A stretch of DNA of 64,000 nucleotides from Rhodobacter sp. (GCA_020250175.1 JADCEN010000033.1:100089-164088); one strand, 5' to 3'. Positions 39,765 through 53,400 are shown, numbered from the stretch's first letter. The notes: generated by a model from the sequence alone, not told the origin. Made by a program: numbers and translations.

Positions 39765-41426
39765 ATGCACATGCCGCTGTGGAAGACCATGCTGATCTGG
39801 GGCATCTGCGCCGCGGGTCTGGTGTTTGCGCTGCCGAACCTGTTCTACACCAGGGTGGAACAGCACAATGACGCGCGGCGCGCGGTTGAACAGGCCGGGG
39901 TGGCAACCCCGGAGCAGGAAGCGGCCATCGCGCAGTGGCCCAACTGGCTGCCGTCCGGTCTGGTGAACCTGGGCCTTGATCTGCGCGGTGGCGCGCATCT
40001 TTTGGCGGAAGTGCAGGTGGCGGATGTCTACAAGGACCGCATCGATGGCCTTTGGCCCGACGTGCGCGATGCCCTGCGCGCCGAACGCGAGGCGATTGGA
40101 AACGTTCGCCGCGAGCCGTCCGACCCCGGTGTGCTGAAGGTCAGGATCGGCAATCCGGCCAATATGGCCAAAGCGGTTGAACTGGTGCGCGCGCTGGCCC
40201 AGCCGGTGGTGACGCTGACCGGTGCGGGCCAGACCGACATCGAAGTGGCGGCGCAGGGTGACATCCTTACCGTGCAGCTGTCCGAGGCGGAACGTGCGGC
40301 AACCGACAGCCGCACCATCCAGCAGTCGCTGGAAATCATCCGCCGCCGCGTGGACGAGGTGGGCACCCGTGAACCGACAATCCAGCGGCAGGGCACCGAC
40401 CGCATCCTGATCCAGGTTCCCGGCATCGGATCGGCGGGAGAGCTGAAGGCGCTGATCGGCACCACGGCGCGGCTGACCTTCAACCCGGTGCGCGGCCGCA
40501 CGGCGGATGCACAGGCCGACCCCGGTGCGCGCAACGTGCTGCTTCCCGCCGCCGACGAGCCCGGCATGTTCTATATCATCGAACAGACCCCGGTGGTTTC
40601 CGGCGAAGACCTGGTCGATGCCCAGCCGGCGTTTGATCAGAACGGGCGGCCTGCGGTAAACTTCCGCTTCAACCCGTCCGGCGCGCGGAAATTCGGCGAT
40701 TATACCGCAGAGAATATCGGGCAGCCCTTTGCCATCGTTCTGGATGACGAGGTGATTTCCGCCCCCGTGATCCAATCGGCGATTCCGGGCGGATCGGGCA
40801 TCATCACCGGCAATTTCACCGTCGAGGAAAGCACGGATCTGGCCGTGCTGCTGCGCGCCGGGGCGCTTCCGGCAGAGCTGATCTTTCTGGAAGAGCGCAC
40901 GATTGGGCCGGAACTGGGCCAGGACAGCATCGATGCCGGCCGCGTTGCGGCCATCGTCGGAATGGTGGCAGTAGCGATGTTCATGATCGCCTGCTACGGG
41001 CTTTTCGGTGTCTTTGCCAACATCGCCCTTGCCTTCAACATCGCGCTGATCTTTGCCGCCCTGTCCTTGCTTGGGGCAACGCTGACCTTGCCGGGCATTG
41101 CGGGCATCGTTCTGACGATGGGCATGGCAGTGGACGGCAATGTGCTGATCTTTGAACGCATGCGGGAAGAGCTGCGCCAGGCAAAAAGTCCCGGCCGCGC
41201 CATTGAACAGGGCTATGAGCGGGCGTCGTCGGCCATTGTGGATGCCAATGTCACAGCACTTCTGTCGGCGATAATCATGTATGCCATCGGTTCGGGGCCG
41301 GTGCGGGGATTTGCAATCACGCTTGGAATCGGGATCATCACGTCGCAATTCACCGCCGTCTACGTCTCGCGATCGATCATCGGCGCATGGTACGGCTGGC
41401 GTCGGCCCAAGACGATCACGGTTTGA
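39765..41426 (+). CDS. secD: Protein translocase subunit SecD
   Basis: GLVNLGLDLRGGAHLLAEVQ, GIAGIVLTMGMAVDGNVLIFERMREELR. Confidence 0.98.
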   Translation: MHMPLWKTMLIWGICAAGLVFALPNLFYTRVEQHNDARRAVEQAGVATPEQEAAIAQWPNWLPSGLVNLGLDLRGGAHLLAEVQVADVYKDRIDGLWPDVRDALRAEREAIGNVRREPSDPGVLKVRIGNPANMAKAVELVRALAQPVVTLTGAGQTDIEVAAQGDILTVQLSEAERAATDSRTIQQSLEIIRRRVDEVGTREPTIQRQGTDRILIQVPGIGSAGELKALIGTTARLTFNPVRGRTADAQADPGARNVLLPAADEPGMFYIIEQTPVVSGEDLVDAQPAFDQNGRPAVNFRFNPSGARKFGDYTAENIGQPFAIVLDDEVISAPVIQSAIPGGSGIITGNFTVEESTDLAVLLRAGALPAELIFLEERTIGPELGQDSIDAGRVAAIVGMVAVAMFMIACYGLFGVFANIALAFNIALIFAALSLLGATLTLPGIAGIVLTMGMAVDGNVLIFERMREELRQAKSPGRAIEQGYERASSAIVDANVTALLSAIIMYAIGSGPVRGFAITLGIGIITSQFTAVYVSRSIIGAWYGWRRPKTITV

Positions 41427-41437
41427 GGAGAGCGACC

Positions 41438-42406
41438 ATGGCCTGGCGCCTGCGGCTTGCACCCGAGAAAACGAACATAGACTTCTTCAAATATGCCCCG
41501 ATCACTTTCGGCGGATCGTTCGTGGCAATGGCCCTGTCCTTTGTGCTTGTGGCCGTGATGGGCCTGAACTACGGGATCGATTTCCGGGGGGGCACGACCA
41601 TCCGGACGGATTCAACCATGGCTGTTGACGTCGGGGTTTACCGCGAGGCGCTTGCCCCGCTTGGCCTTGGCGACGTGTCGATTGCCGAGGTCTTCGATCC
41701 GTCGTTCCGCGCTGATCAGCATGTTGCGATGATCCGCATCCAGTCGCAGGATGAGGTCGAGGCGGTTTCACCGGAAACGATCCTGAAGATCGAAGAAGCG
41801 CTGCGCGCTGTCGATCCGGCGATAACCTTTCCGCAGGTGGAATCGGTGGGTCCGAAGGTTTCGGGAGAGTTGATCCGGACAGCGGTTCTTGCGGTGATTG
41901 CCGCCTGTGTCGGCATCGGGGCCTATATCTGGATGCGGTTCGAATGGCAGTATGGCGTTGGGGCCGTTGTGGCGCTGGCCCATGATGTGATCGTAACGGT
42001 GGGCATATTTGCGCTGTTCCAGCTGAAATTCGATCTGACCATCGTGGCGGCCCTGCTGACGATCCTGGGCTATTCGGTCAATGACACGGTGGTGGTGTTC
42101 GACCGGCTGCGCGAGAACCTTGTGAAGTACAAGACCATGCCGCTGCGCGACGTGATGAACCTTTCCGTGAACGAAACCCTGTCGCGCACCCTGATGACCG
42201 CATCGACCGTGTTGATTTCATTGTTCGCGCTGTTGATCTTCGGCGGTGACGTGATTCGCGGCTTCATCTTTGCCATTACCTTCGGCGTCTTCATCGGCAC
42301 CTATTCTTCGGTCTATGTCGCCAAGAACGTGGTGTTGTGGTTTGGACTTCCAAGGGACAAGCCAAAGGCCGACAAGGGCAACCGGTTTGCCGATATCGAT
42401 GCCTGA
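41438..42406 (+). CDS. secF: Protein translocase subunit SecF
   Basis: GLNYGIDFRGGTTIRT, LTILGYSVNDTVVVFDRLREN. Confidence 0.98.
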   Translation: MAWRLRLAPEKTNIDFFKYAPITFGGSFVAMALSFVLVAVMGLNYGIDFRGGTTIRTDSTMAVDVGVYREALAPLGLGDVSIAEVFDPSFRADQHVAMIRIQSQDEVEAVSPETILKIEEALRAVDPAITFPQVESVGPKVSGELIRTAVLAVIAACVGIGAYIWMRFEWQYGVGAVVALAHDVIVTVGIFALFQLKFDLTIVAALLTILGYSVNDTVVVFDRLRENLVKYKTMPLRDVMNLSVNETLSRTLMTASTVLISLFALLIFGGDVIRGFIFAITFGVFIGTYSSVYVAKNVVLWFGLPRDKPKADKGNRFADIDA

Positions 42407-42420
42407 ACGGCGGGGGTCCG

Positions 42421-42774
42421 ATGCGCCTGACCGAGATCACCTTTGCCGAAGCCAAGCCGATCGACGGGTATGGGCCGGGGTTTTTCCGGGTTGGCGGGCG
42501 GGTGATGCACGGGGCGGTGCTGGTTTCGCCCTGGTCGCCGCAGGGGTGGGGCGGGCTTGAAGATACGGCAACGCTGCTGGGGCTGGCCGACAGAATCGAT
42601 GTGCTGTTCGTCGGCACCGGGGCCGAGATTGCCCATGTTCCGGCCGGTTTCCGCCGCATCCTGGAAGAGGCCGGCATCGGGGTTGAGGTGATGAATTCGC
42701 CGGCTGCGTGCCGTACCTACAACGTGCTGCTGTCCGAAGGCCGCCTGATTGCCGTGGCACTTCTGCCGGTCTGA
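42421..42774 (+). CDS. Mth938-like (DUF498) domain protein
   Basis: [71 protein letters not shown]. Confidence 0.9.
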   Translation: MRLTEITFAEAKPIDGYGPGFFRVGGRVMHGAVLVSPWSPQGWGGLEDTATLLGLADRIDVLFVGTGAEIAHVPAGFRRILEEAGIGVEVMNSPAACRTYNVLLSEGRLIAVALLPV

Positions 42775-42901
42775 CCGGCTGGCCTGTGCCCGCCTTGGGC
42801 AGGGCAGGTCGGCAATTATGGGGGCGTCCGTTTCGCATGACCTGCCGCATTGCCTGCGCCTGCGCCGCCCCCGGTCTCTGGTCGGGTCGTCGGGGTGTCG
42901 C

Positions 42902-43522
42902 ATGGATCTGACCATCACCAATCTGGCTTGCGCGCGCGGTGGCGTCACCGTGCTGGAGGGGGTAAGCCTGACGCTTGCCGCAGGGCGCGCGCTGGTGCTG
43001 CGTGGGCCGAACGGCATTGGCAAGACCACCCTGCTGCGCACGGTTGCGGGCCTGCAGCCTGCCGTTTCGGGCCGCATCTCGCCTGCGCCCGAAAGCCTGA
43101 CCTATGCCGCCCATGCCGACGGGCTGAAGGCGGCGCTGACCGTGCGGGAAAACCTGGCCTTCTGGGCTGCGGTCCATGGGCAGCGGGGCGTCGATGCGGC
43201 CCTGAAAGCGCTGAACCTGACCGAACTGCAGGACCGCCCGGCACAGCAGCTGTCGGCGGGGCAGAAACGCCGCCTGGGCCTGGCACGCCTGCTGGTTACG
43301 GGGCGGCCGGTCTGGCTGCTGGACGAGCCGACCGTTTCGCTGGACGCCGCTTCGGTCGCGCTGTTTGCGGATGTGCTGCGCGGGCATCTGGCAAAAGGCG
43401 GGGCGGCCCTGATCGCCACCCATGTCGATCTGGGGCTGGACCGGGCCGGTGTGCTGGACCTGACTGCGTTCCGGGCGCAAGGCCGCCGCGCTGGCGGTGG
43501 CTTTGACGAGGCGTTCGCATGA
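42902..43522 (+). CDS. ccmA: Heme ABC exporter ATP-binding protein CcmA
   Basis: [51 protein letters not shown]. Confidence 0.97.
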   Translation: MDLTITNLACARGGVTVLEGVSLTLAAGRALVLRGPNGIGKTTLLRTVAGLQPAVSGRISPAPESLTYAAHADGLKAALTVRENLAFWAAVHGQRGVDAALKALNLTELQDRPAQQLSAGQKRRLGLARLLVTGRPVWLLDEPTVSLDAASVALFADVLRGHLAKGGAALIATHVDLGLDRAGVLDLTAFRAQGRRAGGGFDEAFA

Positions 43523-44175
43523 TCGCCCTGCTGCTGCGCGACCTGCGCCTTGCCACGCGGGCCGGGGGCGGTTTTGGCCTTGGGCTGGCGTTCTTTCTGC
43601 TGATGGCGGTACTGGTGCCGCTAGGGGTCGGGCCGGAACCCGCCCTGCTGGCGCGCATCGCCCCCGGCATCCTTTGGGTCGGGGCCTTGCTGGCCTGCCT
43701 TCTGTCGCTGGACCGGATTTTCGCGCTGGATTTCGAGGATGGCTCGCTGGACCTTCTGGCCACCGCGCCGATCCCGCTGGAAGGGGTGGTTGCGGTCAAG
43801 GCGCTGGCGCATTGGCTGGTGACGGGCCTGCCGTTGACCCTGCTGTCGCCGGTTCTGGCTGTGCTTTTGAACCTGCCCGGCCCGGGCTATGTCTGGCTGG
43901 TGCTGTCGCTGGCGCTGGGAACGCCTGCCCTGTCGCTGATCGGGGCCTTTGGTGCGGCGCTGACAGTGGGTTTGAAGCGGGGCGGGCTGCTTTTGTCGCT
44001 GCTGGTGCTGCCGCTTTACGTGCCGACGCTGATCTATGGGGCCGAGGCGGTGCGGCGCGGTGTGGACGGGCAGGGCGCGCTGACGGCCTTGCTGCTGCTG
44101 GCGGGCATCACTGCCGGGGCGGCGGCCCTGCTGCCCTTTGCCGGGGCTGCGGCAATCCGCGTCAATCTGCGATGA
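43519..44175 (+). CDS. ccmB: Heme exporter protein CcmB
   Basis: [36 protein letters not shown]; gene order ccmABC. Confidence 0.97.
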   Translation: MIALLLRDLRLATRAGGGFGLGLAFFLLMAVLVPLGVGPEPALLARIAPGILWVGALLACLLSLDRIFALDFEDGSLDLLATAPIPLEGVVAVKALAHWLVTGLPLTLLSPVLAVLLNLPGPGYVWLVLSLALGTPALSLIGAFGAALTVGLKRGGLLLSLLVLPLYVPTLIYGAEAVRRGVDGQGALTALLLLAGITAGAAALLPFAGAAAIRVNLR

Positions 44176-44227
44176 GGCATCCATGTTAAGACTTGAGCAC
44201 AGCCCGAAGAAAGCCTAGCTAGCCCGC

Positions 44228-44956
44228 ATGTCGTTCTGGGAATACGCAAATCCGCGACGCTTCATGCAGACCACTGCCGGTCTGCTTCCCTGGCTGGCGG
44301 GGCTGTCGGCATTGTGCCTGACAGTGGGCGGTATCTGGGGTTTCTTCTTTACGCCGGATGATTTCCGCCAGGGGTCCACCGTCAAGATCATCTATCTTCA
44401 CGTGCCTTCGGCGATGATGGCGATCAATGCCTGGATCATGATGCTTGTCACCTCGCTGATCTGGCTGATCCGCCGGCATCACGTGTCGGCGCTGTCGGCA
44501 AAGGCCGCAGGCCCTGTCGGGCTGACGATGACCGCGATTGCCCTGATCACCGGCGCGCTTTGGGGCCAGCCGATGTGGGGCACCTGGTGGGCCTGGGACC
44601 CAAGGCTGACCTCGTTCCTGATCCTGACTCTGTTCTATATGGGCTACATCGCGCTGTGGTCGGCAGTGGAAGACCCTGACACGGCGGCGGACCTGACCAG
44701 CGTGCTGTGCATTGTCGGATCGGTCTTTGCCGTGCTGTCGCGCTATGCGGTGAATTTCTGGAACCAGGGTCTACATCAGGGTGCGTCGCTGTCGCTTGAC
44801 AAGGAAGAGAACATCTCGGACGTGTTCTATCTGCCGCTTCTGGTCTGCATTGCGGGATTTGTGCTGCTGTTTGTCACCCTGGTGCTGCTGGGCACCCGGA
44901 CCGAAATCCGCGCCCGCCGCCTGCAGGCGCTTCTGGCGCGGGAAAGGATGGCCTGA
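44228..44956 (+). CDS. ccmC: Heme exporter protein CcmC
   Basis: IIYLHVPSAMMAINAW, GQPMWGTWWAWDPRLTSFLIL. Confidence 0.98.
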   Translation: MSFWEYANPRRFMQTTAGLLPWLAGLSALCLTVGGIWGFFFTPDDFRQGSTVKIIYLHVPSAMMAINAWIMMLVTSLIWLIRRHHVSALSAKAAGPVGLTMTAIALITGALWGQPMWGTWWAWDPRLTSFLILTLFYMGYIALWSAVEDPDTAADLTSVLCIVGSVFAVLSRYAVNFWNQGLHQGASLSLDKEENISDVFYLPLLVCIAGFVLLFVTLVLLGTRTEIRARRLQALLARERMA

Positions 44957-45114
44957 TGCCCGATCTTGGCAAATATGCGGTGGCTGTGCTGGCGTCCTAT
45001 GGGGCGACGATTGTCCTTCTGGCCGCCCTGGTGGGTTTCAGCCTGTGGCGCAGCGCCCGGATGCGCCGCGCCCTGCGAGAGGTGGAGGCCCGGCAGGGGG
45101 CCAGCCATGGTTAA
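44956..45114 (+). CDS. ccmD: Heme exporter protein CcmD
   Basis: Short 52-aa ORF MPDLGKYAVAVLASYGATIVLLAALVGFSLWRSARMRRALREVEARQGASHG between ccmC and ccmG; not in supplied ORF list. Confidence 0.9.
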   Translation: MPDLGKYAVAVLASYGATIVLLAALVGFSLWRSARMRRALREVEARQGASHG

Positions 45115-45640
45115 GCCGCTGATGCTGGCCCCGCCGCTGGTCTTTGCCGGGCTTGCCGCGCTGTTCTTCGTCAGCATGCAGCGCAGCGATCCTGACCAGT
45201 TGCCTTCGGCCATGGAAGGGCGTGCGGCACCCGCCGTGCAGGTTGTGGCGCTGGGCACCGGGCCGGACCTGACCGATGCCATGCTGCGTGAACCCGGGGT
45301 GAAGCTGGTGAATTTCTGGGCAAGCTGGTGCGCGCCGTGCCGCGCGGAGCACCCGGTGCTGAAGACCCTGCAGGCAGAGGGTGTGACGATTCTGGGGGTC
45401 AACTTCAAGGACAAGCCCGAAGCGGCCCTGCAGTTTCTGGACGACCTGGGCAATCCCTATGCTGCCATCGGGGCCGATGACAGCGGCCGCATGGGGCTGG
45501 ACTGGGGGCTGTACGGTGTTCCGGAAACCTTCGTGATCGACGGGACGGGCAAGGTCATCCTGCGGCATGCCGGACCGATCACGCCCGGCATTCTGGAAGA
45601 CCGGATTCGCCCGGCCCTTGCCGAAGCGGCGGGCGGCTGA
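45107..45640 (+). CDS. ccmG: Thiol:disulfide interchange protein CcmG/DsbE
   Basis: LVNFWASWCAPCRAEHPVLKTL; GVPETFVIDGTGKVILRHAGPI. Confidence 0.96.
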   Translation: MVKPLMLAPPLVFAGLAALFFVSMQRSDPDQLPSAMEGRAAPAVQVVALGTGPDLTDAMLREPGVKLVNFWASWCAPCRAEHPVLKTLQAEGVTILGVNFKDKPEAALQFLDDLGNPYAAIGADDSGRMGLDWGLYGVPETFVIDGTGKVILRHAGPITPGILEDRIRPALAEAAGG

Positions 45641-46053
45641 TGCGGGCCGCAGCGGCTGTTCTGGGCCTTGTCGCCTGCCTGACGGCCACAGCCCCATCGG
45701 CCAAGCCCGGCACGCCGGGGCCGCATTACTTCGCCGGAACCTTCGAGCGGACCGGGCGCACCGGTGGCACGGACCCGGCCCTGCTGGATGACCGGGTAAC
45801 GATCACGCCGCAGGGGCAGGCTGTGGTGATCGAAAGCTGTTCGGGTCCGGACATGCTGATGGACTTCGGTCCGGCGTTCGAGCTGGAAAATCTGATGACC
45901 GGCAGCATGGGCATGGTCGCGGTCGAATGTCTGTTCCATAACAATGGCTACAACCGCCCCCTGCTGACCTGCCGCGCTGAAGACGGGGCGGTATTCACGC
46001 TGTGGCCTGTCAGTGGCGCAGAGGCCGGTGTGCCGCTGGACTGCGGGGGGTAA
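45640..46053 (+). CDS. Hypothetical secreted protein
   Basis: Signal-peptide-like N-term; start overlaps the ccmG stop. Confidence 0.6.
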   Translation: MRAAAAVLGLVACLTATAPSAKPGTPGPHYFAGTFERTGRTGGTDPALLDDRVTITPQGQAVVIESCSGPDMLMDFGPAFELENLMTGSMGMVAVECLFHNNGYNRPLLTCRAEDGAVFTLWPVSGAEAGVPLDCGG

Positions 46054-46130
46054 GGGCCGCCCGGACGATCTGCCAGTGGCATTTCGAAAAACACCGTCGC
46101 AGACATCGTCTATCGGCACAGGCACATCTT

Positions 46131-46712
46131 ATGACACGACTTAGAAAAGCTCTTCTGGTTTGCGCGATGTCCGCCATAGCGCTGTTTCTCGCAGCCTGTG
46201 TTTTTTACAAGCCACTGCGCGTCCTCACGCCTGAAACCTTCGGCCTGACCTGCATCACCACTGACCTGTGCGTCGAGGATACCTCCACCGTCGCCGAGGC
46301 GACCCGGCTCAGGGACGACGCTTTAAATTTTGTTGCCGCAAATGTAGGCCCCATTGATCAACCACCGCGTGTTCTGTTTTGCAGCTCGGAAGACTGCTTT
46401 GCCCGTTTCGGAAATCCAGCTGTGGCTGCCCTGTATTTCTGGGGTCTCGATACCCTGCTCATCAACGATAAATGGTGGCAAGACTACATCCTGCGTCACG
46501 AGCTGATCCATCATTGGCAGGTCGAGCAGTTCGGTCTCGTCCAGGCCAGCCGGTTGCCGCGATGGTACATCGAGGGCATGGCCTATTCCATCAGCCAAGA
46601 CCCCAGAAACCCGTTGCCACGAAAGGATATTCAGGCCTGGCGCGATCAATTCAACACATGGATGGAACAGGGCAACGAGTGGCGCCAACCACCCCGACAA
46701 CAGGGCTTGTGA
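46131..46712 (+). CDS. Putative lipoprotein zinc metallopeptidase
   Basis: Lipobox FLAAC; HELIHHWQ (HExxH) followed by RWYIEGMAYSI. Confidence 0.65.
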   Translation: MTRLRKALLVCAMSAIALFLAACVFYKPLRVLTPETFGLTCITTDLCVEDTSTVAEATRLRDDALNFVAANVGPIDQPPRVLFCSSEDCFARFGNPAVAALYFWGLDTLLINDKWWQDYILRHELIHHWQVEQFGLVQASRLPRWYIEGMAYSISQDPRNPLPRKDIQAWRDQFNTWMEQGNEWRQPPRQQGL

Positions 46713-46815
46713 TACGATTTGGCCCCTGCCTTGGCAGCGGCGGGCGCGCAGGCAGAAGAGTTTCCCGCTTTCCGGTCAGCCAGCCCCTGCGGCCGGCACT
46801 TTTCCAGCACCCTCC

Positions 46816-49506
<2,691 letters not shown>

Positions 49507-49702
49507 TCTGGCCTCCTGGCTGTGACGCGGGCGGGGAAGGGTGCAAAAGAGTCGCGATATTGGTATGCAATTGTATGCCGAAAATCCAGTCCCTTTGCGC
49601 CCGAAGGGCCGACAGATCACAGCCTGGCACGGAAACCCTCGCAATTCATTGATTGGCGGATGCCGGACCAGATGGCTAGAACGAACCCCAGTCGGAGACA
49701 GG

Positions 49703-50419
49703 ATGAACCCCATGCGACATATCGTCAGCGCCACGTTCGGACTGTGCCTTGCTGCTGCGGGCATGGCCGGGGCGCAGCCGACGTCACGGTCTGCGGTGGT
49801 GGTCGAACTGTTCACCTCGCAGGGCTGCGCATCCTGCCCGCCCGCTGATGATTTCTTCGCGGAACTGGTCAGCGACCCGGATGTGATCCCGCTGGCGCTG
49901 CATGTGGACTACTGGGATTACATCGGTTGGCCAGACAAATTCGCCGATCCGGCATTCACCGACCGGCAGAAGGCCTATGCCCGCATGGTCGGCAGCCGGA
50001 TGATCTACACCCCGCAGTTGATCGTCGGCGGTCTGGACCAGGTCGAAGGCAATCAGCCGGCCGAGGTTGAGGCGCTGATCCGCCGCCACCTTGACGCAGT
50101 CCGGTCAGTGACGCTGACACTGGAACGCCAGGGTGACAAGATCTTGATCCGCGCCGTGTCGCAGCGGGCCTTTGCAGAACCGGTGCGGGTGCAACTGGTC
50201 CGCTTCCGCCCGGAAGAGACCGTGGAGATCGAACGCGGCGAGAATGCGGGGCGGACGGTGACCTACCGCAATATCGTCACCTCCTGGCAGGCGCTGGGGG
50301 ACTGGACCGGCGAGGCACCGCTTGACCTGCAAGCGCAGGCCCCCGGCGCGGACCCGGCTGTGGTCATCCTGCAGGAAACCGGCCCCTCGGCCATTCTTGC
50401 GGCGGCGCGGATCGACTGA
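49703..50419 (+). CDS. DUF1223 domain-containing secreted protein
   Basis: Signal peptide; [50 protein letters not shown]. Confidence 0.93.
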   Translation: MNPMRHIVSATFGLCLAAAGMAGAQPTSRSAVVVELFTSQGCASCPPADDFFAELVSDPDVIPLALHVDYWDYIGWPDKFADPAFTDRQKAYARMVGSRMIYTPQLIVGGLDQVEGNQPAEVEALIRRHLDAVRSVTLTLERQGDKILIRAVSQRAFAEPVRVQLVRFRPEETVEIERGENAGRTVTYRNIVTSWQALGDWTGEAPLDLQAQAPGADPAVVILQETGPSAILAAARID

Positions 50420-51292
50420 TCACGCCTTCCAGCGGCGATGGATCCACAACCATTGGTCCAGATGCTGGCGTACCAGAGCCTCGAGATTGTCGTTCAGGGC
50501 CTGGGTCATCGCCTCGGGCGTGCCGGGCGAAATGGGGGATTCGACGACGATCTGGAAGTCGAGCCCGTTTTCAAGGCGGATGGCATAGATCGGGATCAGC
50601 AGCGCATCATATTTGATCGCCAATTCGGCGGCCGACAACGCAGTCAACGCATCATGCCCGAAAAAGGACAGCCGCGCGCCATGGCCCATGTGCTGGTCTA
50701 TCAGCAGGCCCAGCATCCCGCCGCCGCGCAGGAAGCGGATCATCCCCGCCATGCCGCGCTTGTCACGGGGAAACAGCGGCGTTCCCAGTTTGGAGATTGC
50801 CGCCACGTAATGTTCGTTGAAATAGGGGTTCATCATCGGGCGGTACAGGCCGCCGAACGGGTAGCCGCGCCTGATCAGAGCGGCGCGGCCCGCATCATGG
50901 TTGCCGATATGCCCGGAGACGACGATGACGGGGCGCCTGGCGGCAATCGCCCTGTCCAGGTCTGCCATGCCGGGGCCGGACAGCGGGTGCCTCATGGCCC
51001 GTTCAATCAATTCCTCGCCGGAATACATCTCGATCAGGGTGCGGCCCGCGTTGTTGGGTACGGCCCGGCTCAGGCGCCTTACTTCTGATTCCGGCAGGTC
51101 GGGCAGGATTTTCGCCAGATTCTCGCGCACGCGCCGGTCGTACCCCGCCAGCGGGCCGATGACTCGGCCCAAGAGCCAGCCGCACAGCCTGACCCGCCAG
51201 GTGTATGGCATGCACAGCAGAACCCAGATCACGCCGCGCAGCGCCTGATCCTGCAGCCGCAGGCCCGGCTTGAAGGACTTGGCTTTTGTCAT
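50420..51292 (-). CDS. Lysophospholipid (lipid A lauroyl-type) acyltransferase
   Basis: VVSGHIGNHDAGRAALIRRGYPFGGLYRPMMNPYFNEHY, LIDQHMGHGARLSFFG. Confidence 0.92.
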   Translation of the reverse strand: MTKAKSFKPGLRLQDQALRGVIWVLLCMPYTWRVRLCGWLLGRVIGPLAGYDRRVRENLAKILPDLPESEVRRLSRAVPNNAGRTLIEMYSGEELIERAMRHPLSGPGMADLDRAIAARRPVIVVSGHIGNHDAGRAALIRRGYPFGGLYRPMMNPYFNEHYVAAISKLGTPLFPRDKRGMAGMIRFLRGGGMLGLLIDQHMGHGARLSFFGHDALTALSAAELAIKYDALLIPIYAIRLENGLDFQIVVESPISPGTPEAMTQALNDNLEALVRQHLDQWLWIHRRWKA

Positions 51293-52194
51293 CCCGCCTC
51301 GTTCGCCGCACCGGTGCGAGCGGCCCGTGTTTCCTGCCGCCACACATAAAGCCCGGCCGAAACGATCACAAGCGCACCCAGGATTGTGGCGGGGTCGGGG
51401 TAGTCGCCGTAAAGCACGATCCCCCAGCCGATGGCAAAGAGGATGCCCGCATAGGCGAAAGGTGCCACTGCCGCCGCCTCGGCCAGAGAGAAGGACCGGA
51501 TGATGCACAGCTGGGCAACGGTGCCCAGCACCCCAAGGGCTGCAAACCGCCAGAGATCGGCAGGATCGATATCGACCCACAGGACGGGCAGGGTGACGCC
51601 GCTGGCCAGCGTCCCGAAACCCGCCGTGTAAAGCATCGATGTCCAGGGCGTCTCGAACGGGCCGACCCGGCGGGTGATCAGCGCGCTGCCTGCATAGCAG
51701 ACGGCCGCCGCAATCGGCAGCAGCGCGGGCAGTGTCAGCACACCGGAGCCGGGCCGGATCACGATCATTGCGCCGATCATCGCCAGCACGACGCCGAACA
51801 GCCGGTCGCGCCCCAGCCGCTCGCCCAGGAACAGGGCAGCCCCCAGCGTGATCAGCACAGGATTGATGTCGGTCAGCGCCTGCGCCTCGGCCAGTCCGAT
51901 ATAGGTCAGGCTGGCAAAGAACAGGGCGACGGTGGCGAATTGCAGCACTGCCCGCGCCAGGTGCAGGCCGGCAAAGCGGGTGCGCAGCGCCGGCCCGGTC
52001 GCGCCGCGCAGGATCAGCAGCACCAGCACGATCTGCCCCGAAAAGCGAAAGAAGACCACCTGAAACACCGGATACCCCCCCACCAGACCCTTTGCCACGG
52101 CATCCATCGTGGTGAAGAACAGCACCGCCACCACCATCAGAAGAATGCCGCGCGCCGTGTGGGTCGCTGCGGCGGCAGGAAGGGGCAAGGGCAT
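51289..52194 (-). CDS. DMT family (EamA) transporter
   Basis: 10-TM-like; ARGILLMVVAVLFFTTMDAVAKGLVGGYPVFQVVFFRF. Confidence 0.92.
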   Translation of the reverse strand: MPLPLPAAAATHTARGILLMVVAVLFFTTMDAVAKGLVGGYPVFQVVFFRFSGQIVLVLLILRGATGPALRTRFAGLHLARAVLQFATVALFFASLTYIGLAEAQALTDINPVLITLGAALFLGERLGRDRLFGVVLAMIGAMIVIRPGSGVLTLPALLPIAAAVCYAGSALITRRVGPFETPWTSMLYTAGFGTLASGVTLPVLWVDIDPADLWRFAALGVLGTVAQLCIIRSFSLAEAAAVAPFAYAGILFAIGWGIVLYGDYPDPATILGALVIVSAGLYVWRQETRAARTGAANEAG

Positions 52195-52275
52195 GAAGAG
52201 GGTCCGATCCGAAGACGGGGGAACCCTAGAATGCAGGCATCGCCGGGACAAGGGCCGGTCGTGCGTGTCTGGCCG

Positions 52276-53343
52276 TCAATCTTCCGCAGGCACCACAAAG
52301 GCCAGTTCGCCGGTTGCCTCGAGTTCCCGGATCGCGGTGATGATCGCACCCTGTGCCTCTTCGGCGTCCTTTTCCCTGACCGCACCACGGTCCGCCACCT
52401 CGTCGCGGATCGATTGCGCCAGACGCTGGGACAGGTTTTCCAGAAGGAAGGTGCCGGCGGCGGCAAGTTCGTCTGTCGTTGCCCCGGCTACGGCGGTGAC
52501 CAGCACCGCCTGATCGACCACGCGGACGATCTTCGGCACATCGCGCCCCGCGATCCGGTGCGGGATATGCACGAAGGTAAAGATGGCGCGCCGCACCTTT
52601 CGGGCGAAGTCCGCATCGGTTTCGTCCAGACCCTTGAGAACCTCATCCCGCGTCGCGGCCGCAGTGACATTCAGGATCGCCCCTACGCGTTCCACCGGCC
52701 CGGTCTCGAAGGCGCGGGCAGGCTGGGTGTCCAGCTGGGCCGCCAGCGACTGGCCGATGCGCCGCACCGTTTCGGGGTCAACATTGCCGGTCTGGGACAC
52801 CGCATAGGCGACGCGGCGCGCCTTGTCGCCGGGCAGCCGGCCCAGAAGGCTGGCGGCCTTGGGGATGGGCAGCTTCGACAGCATGACGGCCGCCACCTCT
52901 TCGCTTTCCTCTTCCAGAACCGGCAGAAGACGGTCTTCTTCCAGCACCATGATCCGGTCCCACGGGTCTGCCTTGCCCGAGGCACCCGCCAGACGCCGCA
53001 GCCGGTTGGCGGCGGTCGTGCTGATATGCCCGTCCATCATGGTCAGCGCGCCTTCGATCCCTCCGGGAAAGGACAGGCCCACCTGCTCGAGTTCATTCAG
53101 GAATTCCTCCACCACCGCGCCCAGCGTGGTGCGGTCCACCAGGCGCATCCGACCGATCTGCTCGGTCAGGGCTGCCTGCATGTGCTCGGGCAGGGACGAC
53201 AGCGGCAAAGGCGCGCCTTCAGCCAGCAGCAGCCGGACAATGACAGCGGCCTTGACACGTCCGGTCATGGCCAAAGGCTGCCCCGGTGCCTGCTGCGGCT
53301 CTGCCAGGCGATGGGTGGTCAACTGACCCAGGGTGTTGCGCAT
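52276..53343 (-). CDS. FliG-like flagellar motor switch protein homolog
   Basis: AAVIVRLLLAEGAPLPLSSLPEHMQAALTEQIGRM..., VAAVMLSKLPIPKAASLLGRLPGDKARRVAYAVSQTGNV (FliG-like armadillo region). Confidence 0.75.
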   Translation of the reverse strand: MRNTLGQLTTHRLAEPQQAPGQPLAMTGRVKAAVIVRLLLAEGAPLPLSSLPEHMQAALTEQIGRMRLVDRTTLGAVVEEFLNELEQVGLSFPGGIEGALTMMDGHISTTAANRLRRLAGASGKADPWDRIMVLEEDRLLPVLEEESEEVAAVMLSKLPIPKAASLLGRLPGDKARRVAYAVSQTGNVDPETVRRIGQSLAAQLDTQPARAFETGPVERVGAILNVTAAATRDEVLKGLDETDADFARKVRRAIFTFVHIPHRIAGRDVPKIVRVVDQAVLVTAVAGATTDELAAAGTFLLENLSQRLAQSIRDEVADRGAVREKDAEEAQGAIITAIRELEATGELAFVVPAED

Positions 53344-53400
53344 GACTGCCTTCCTTCAACGCAGGCAGATCATGCACGGGCACCGGTTAAGGCCCCGTTA

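Noticed and set aside
39363-41462. 699-aa minus-strand ORF over yajC/secD
   Set aside because: Antisense shadow of clearly identified secD.
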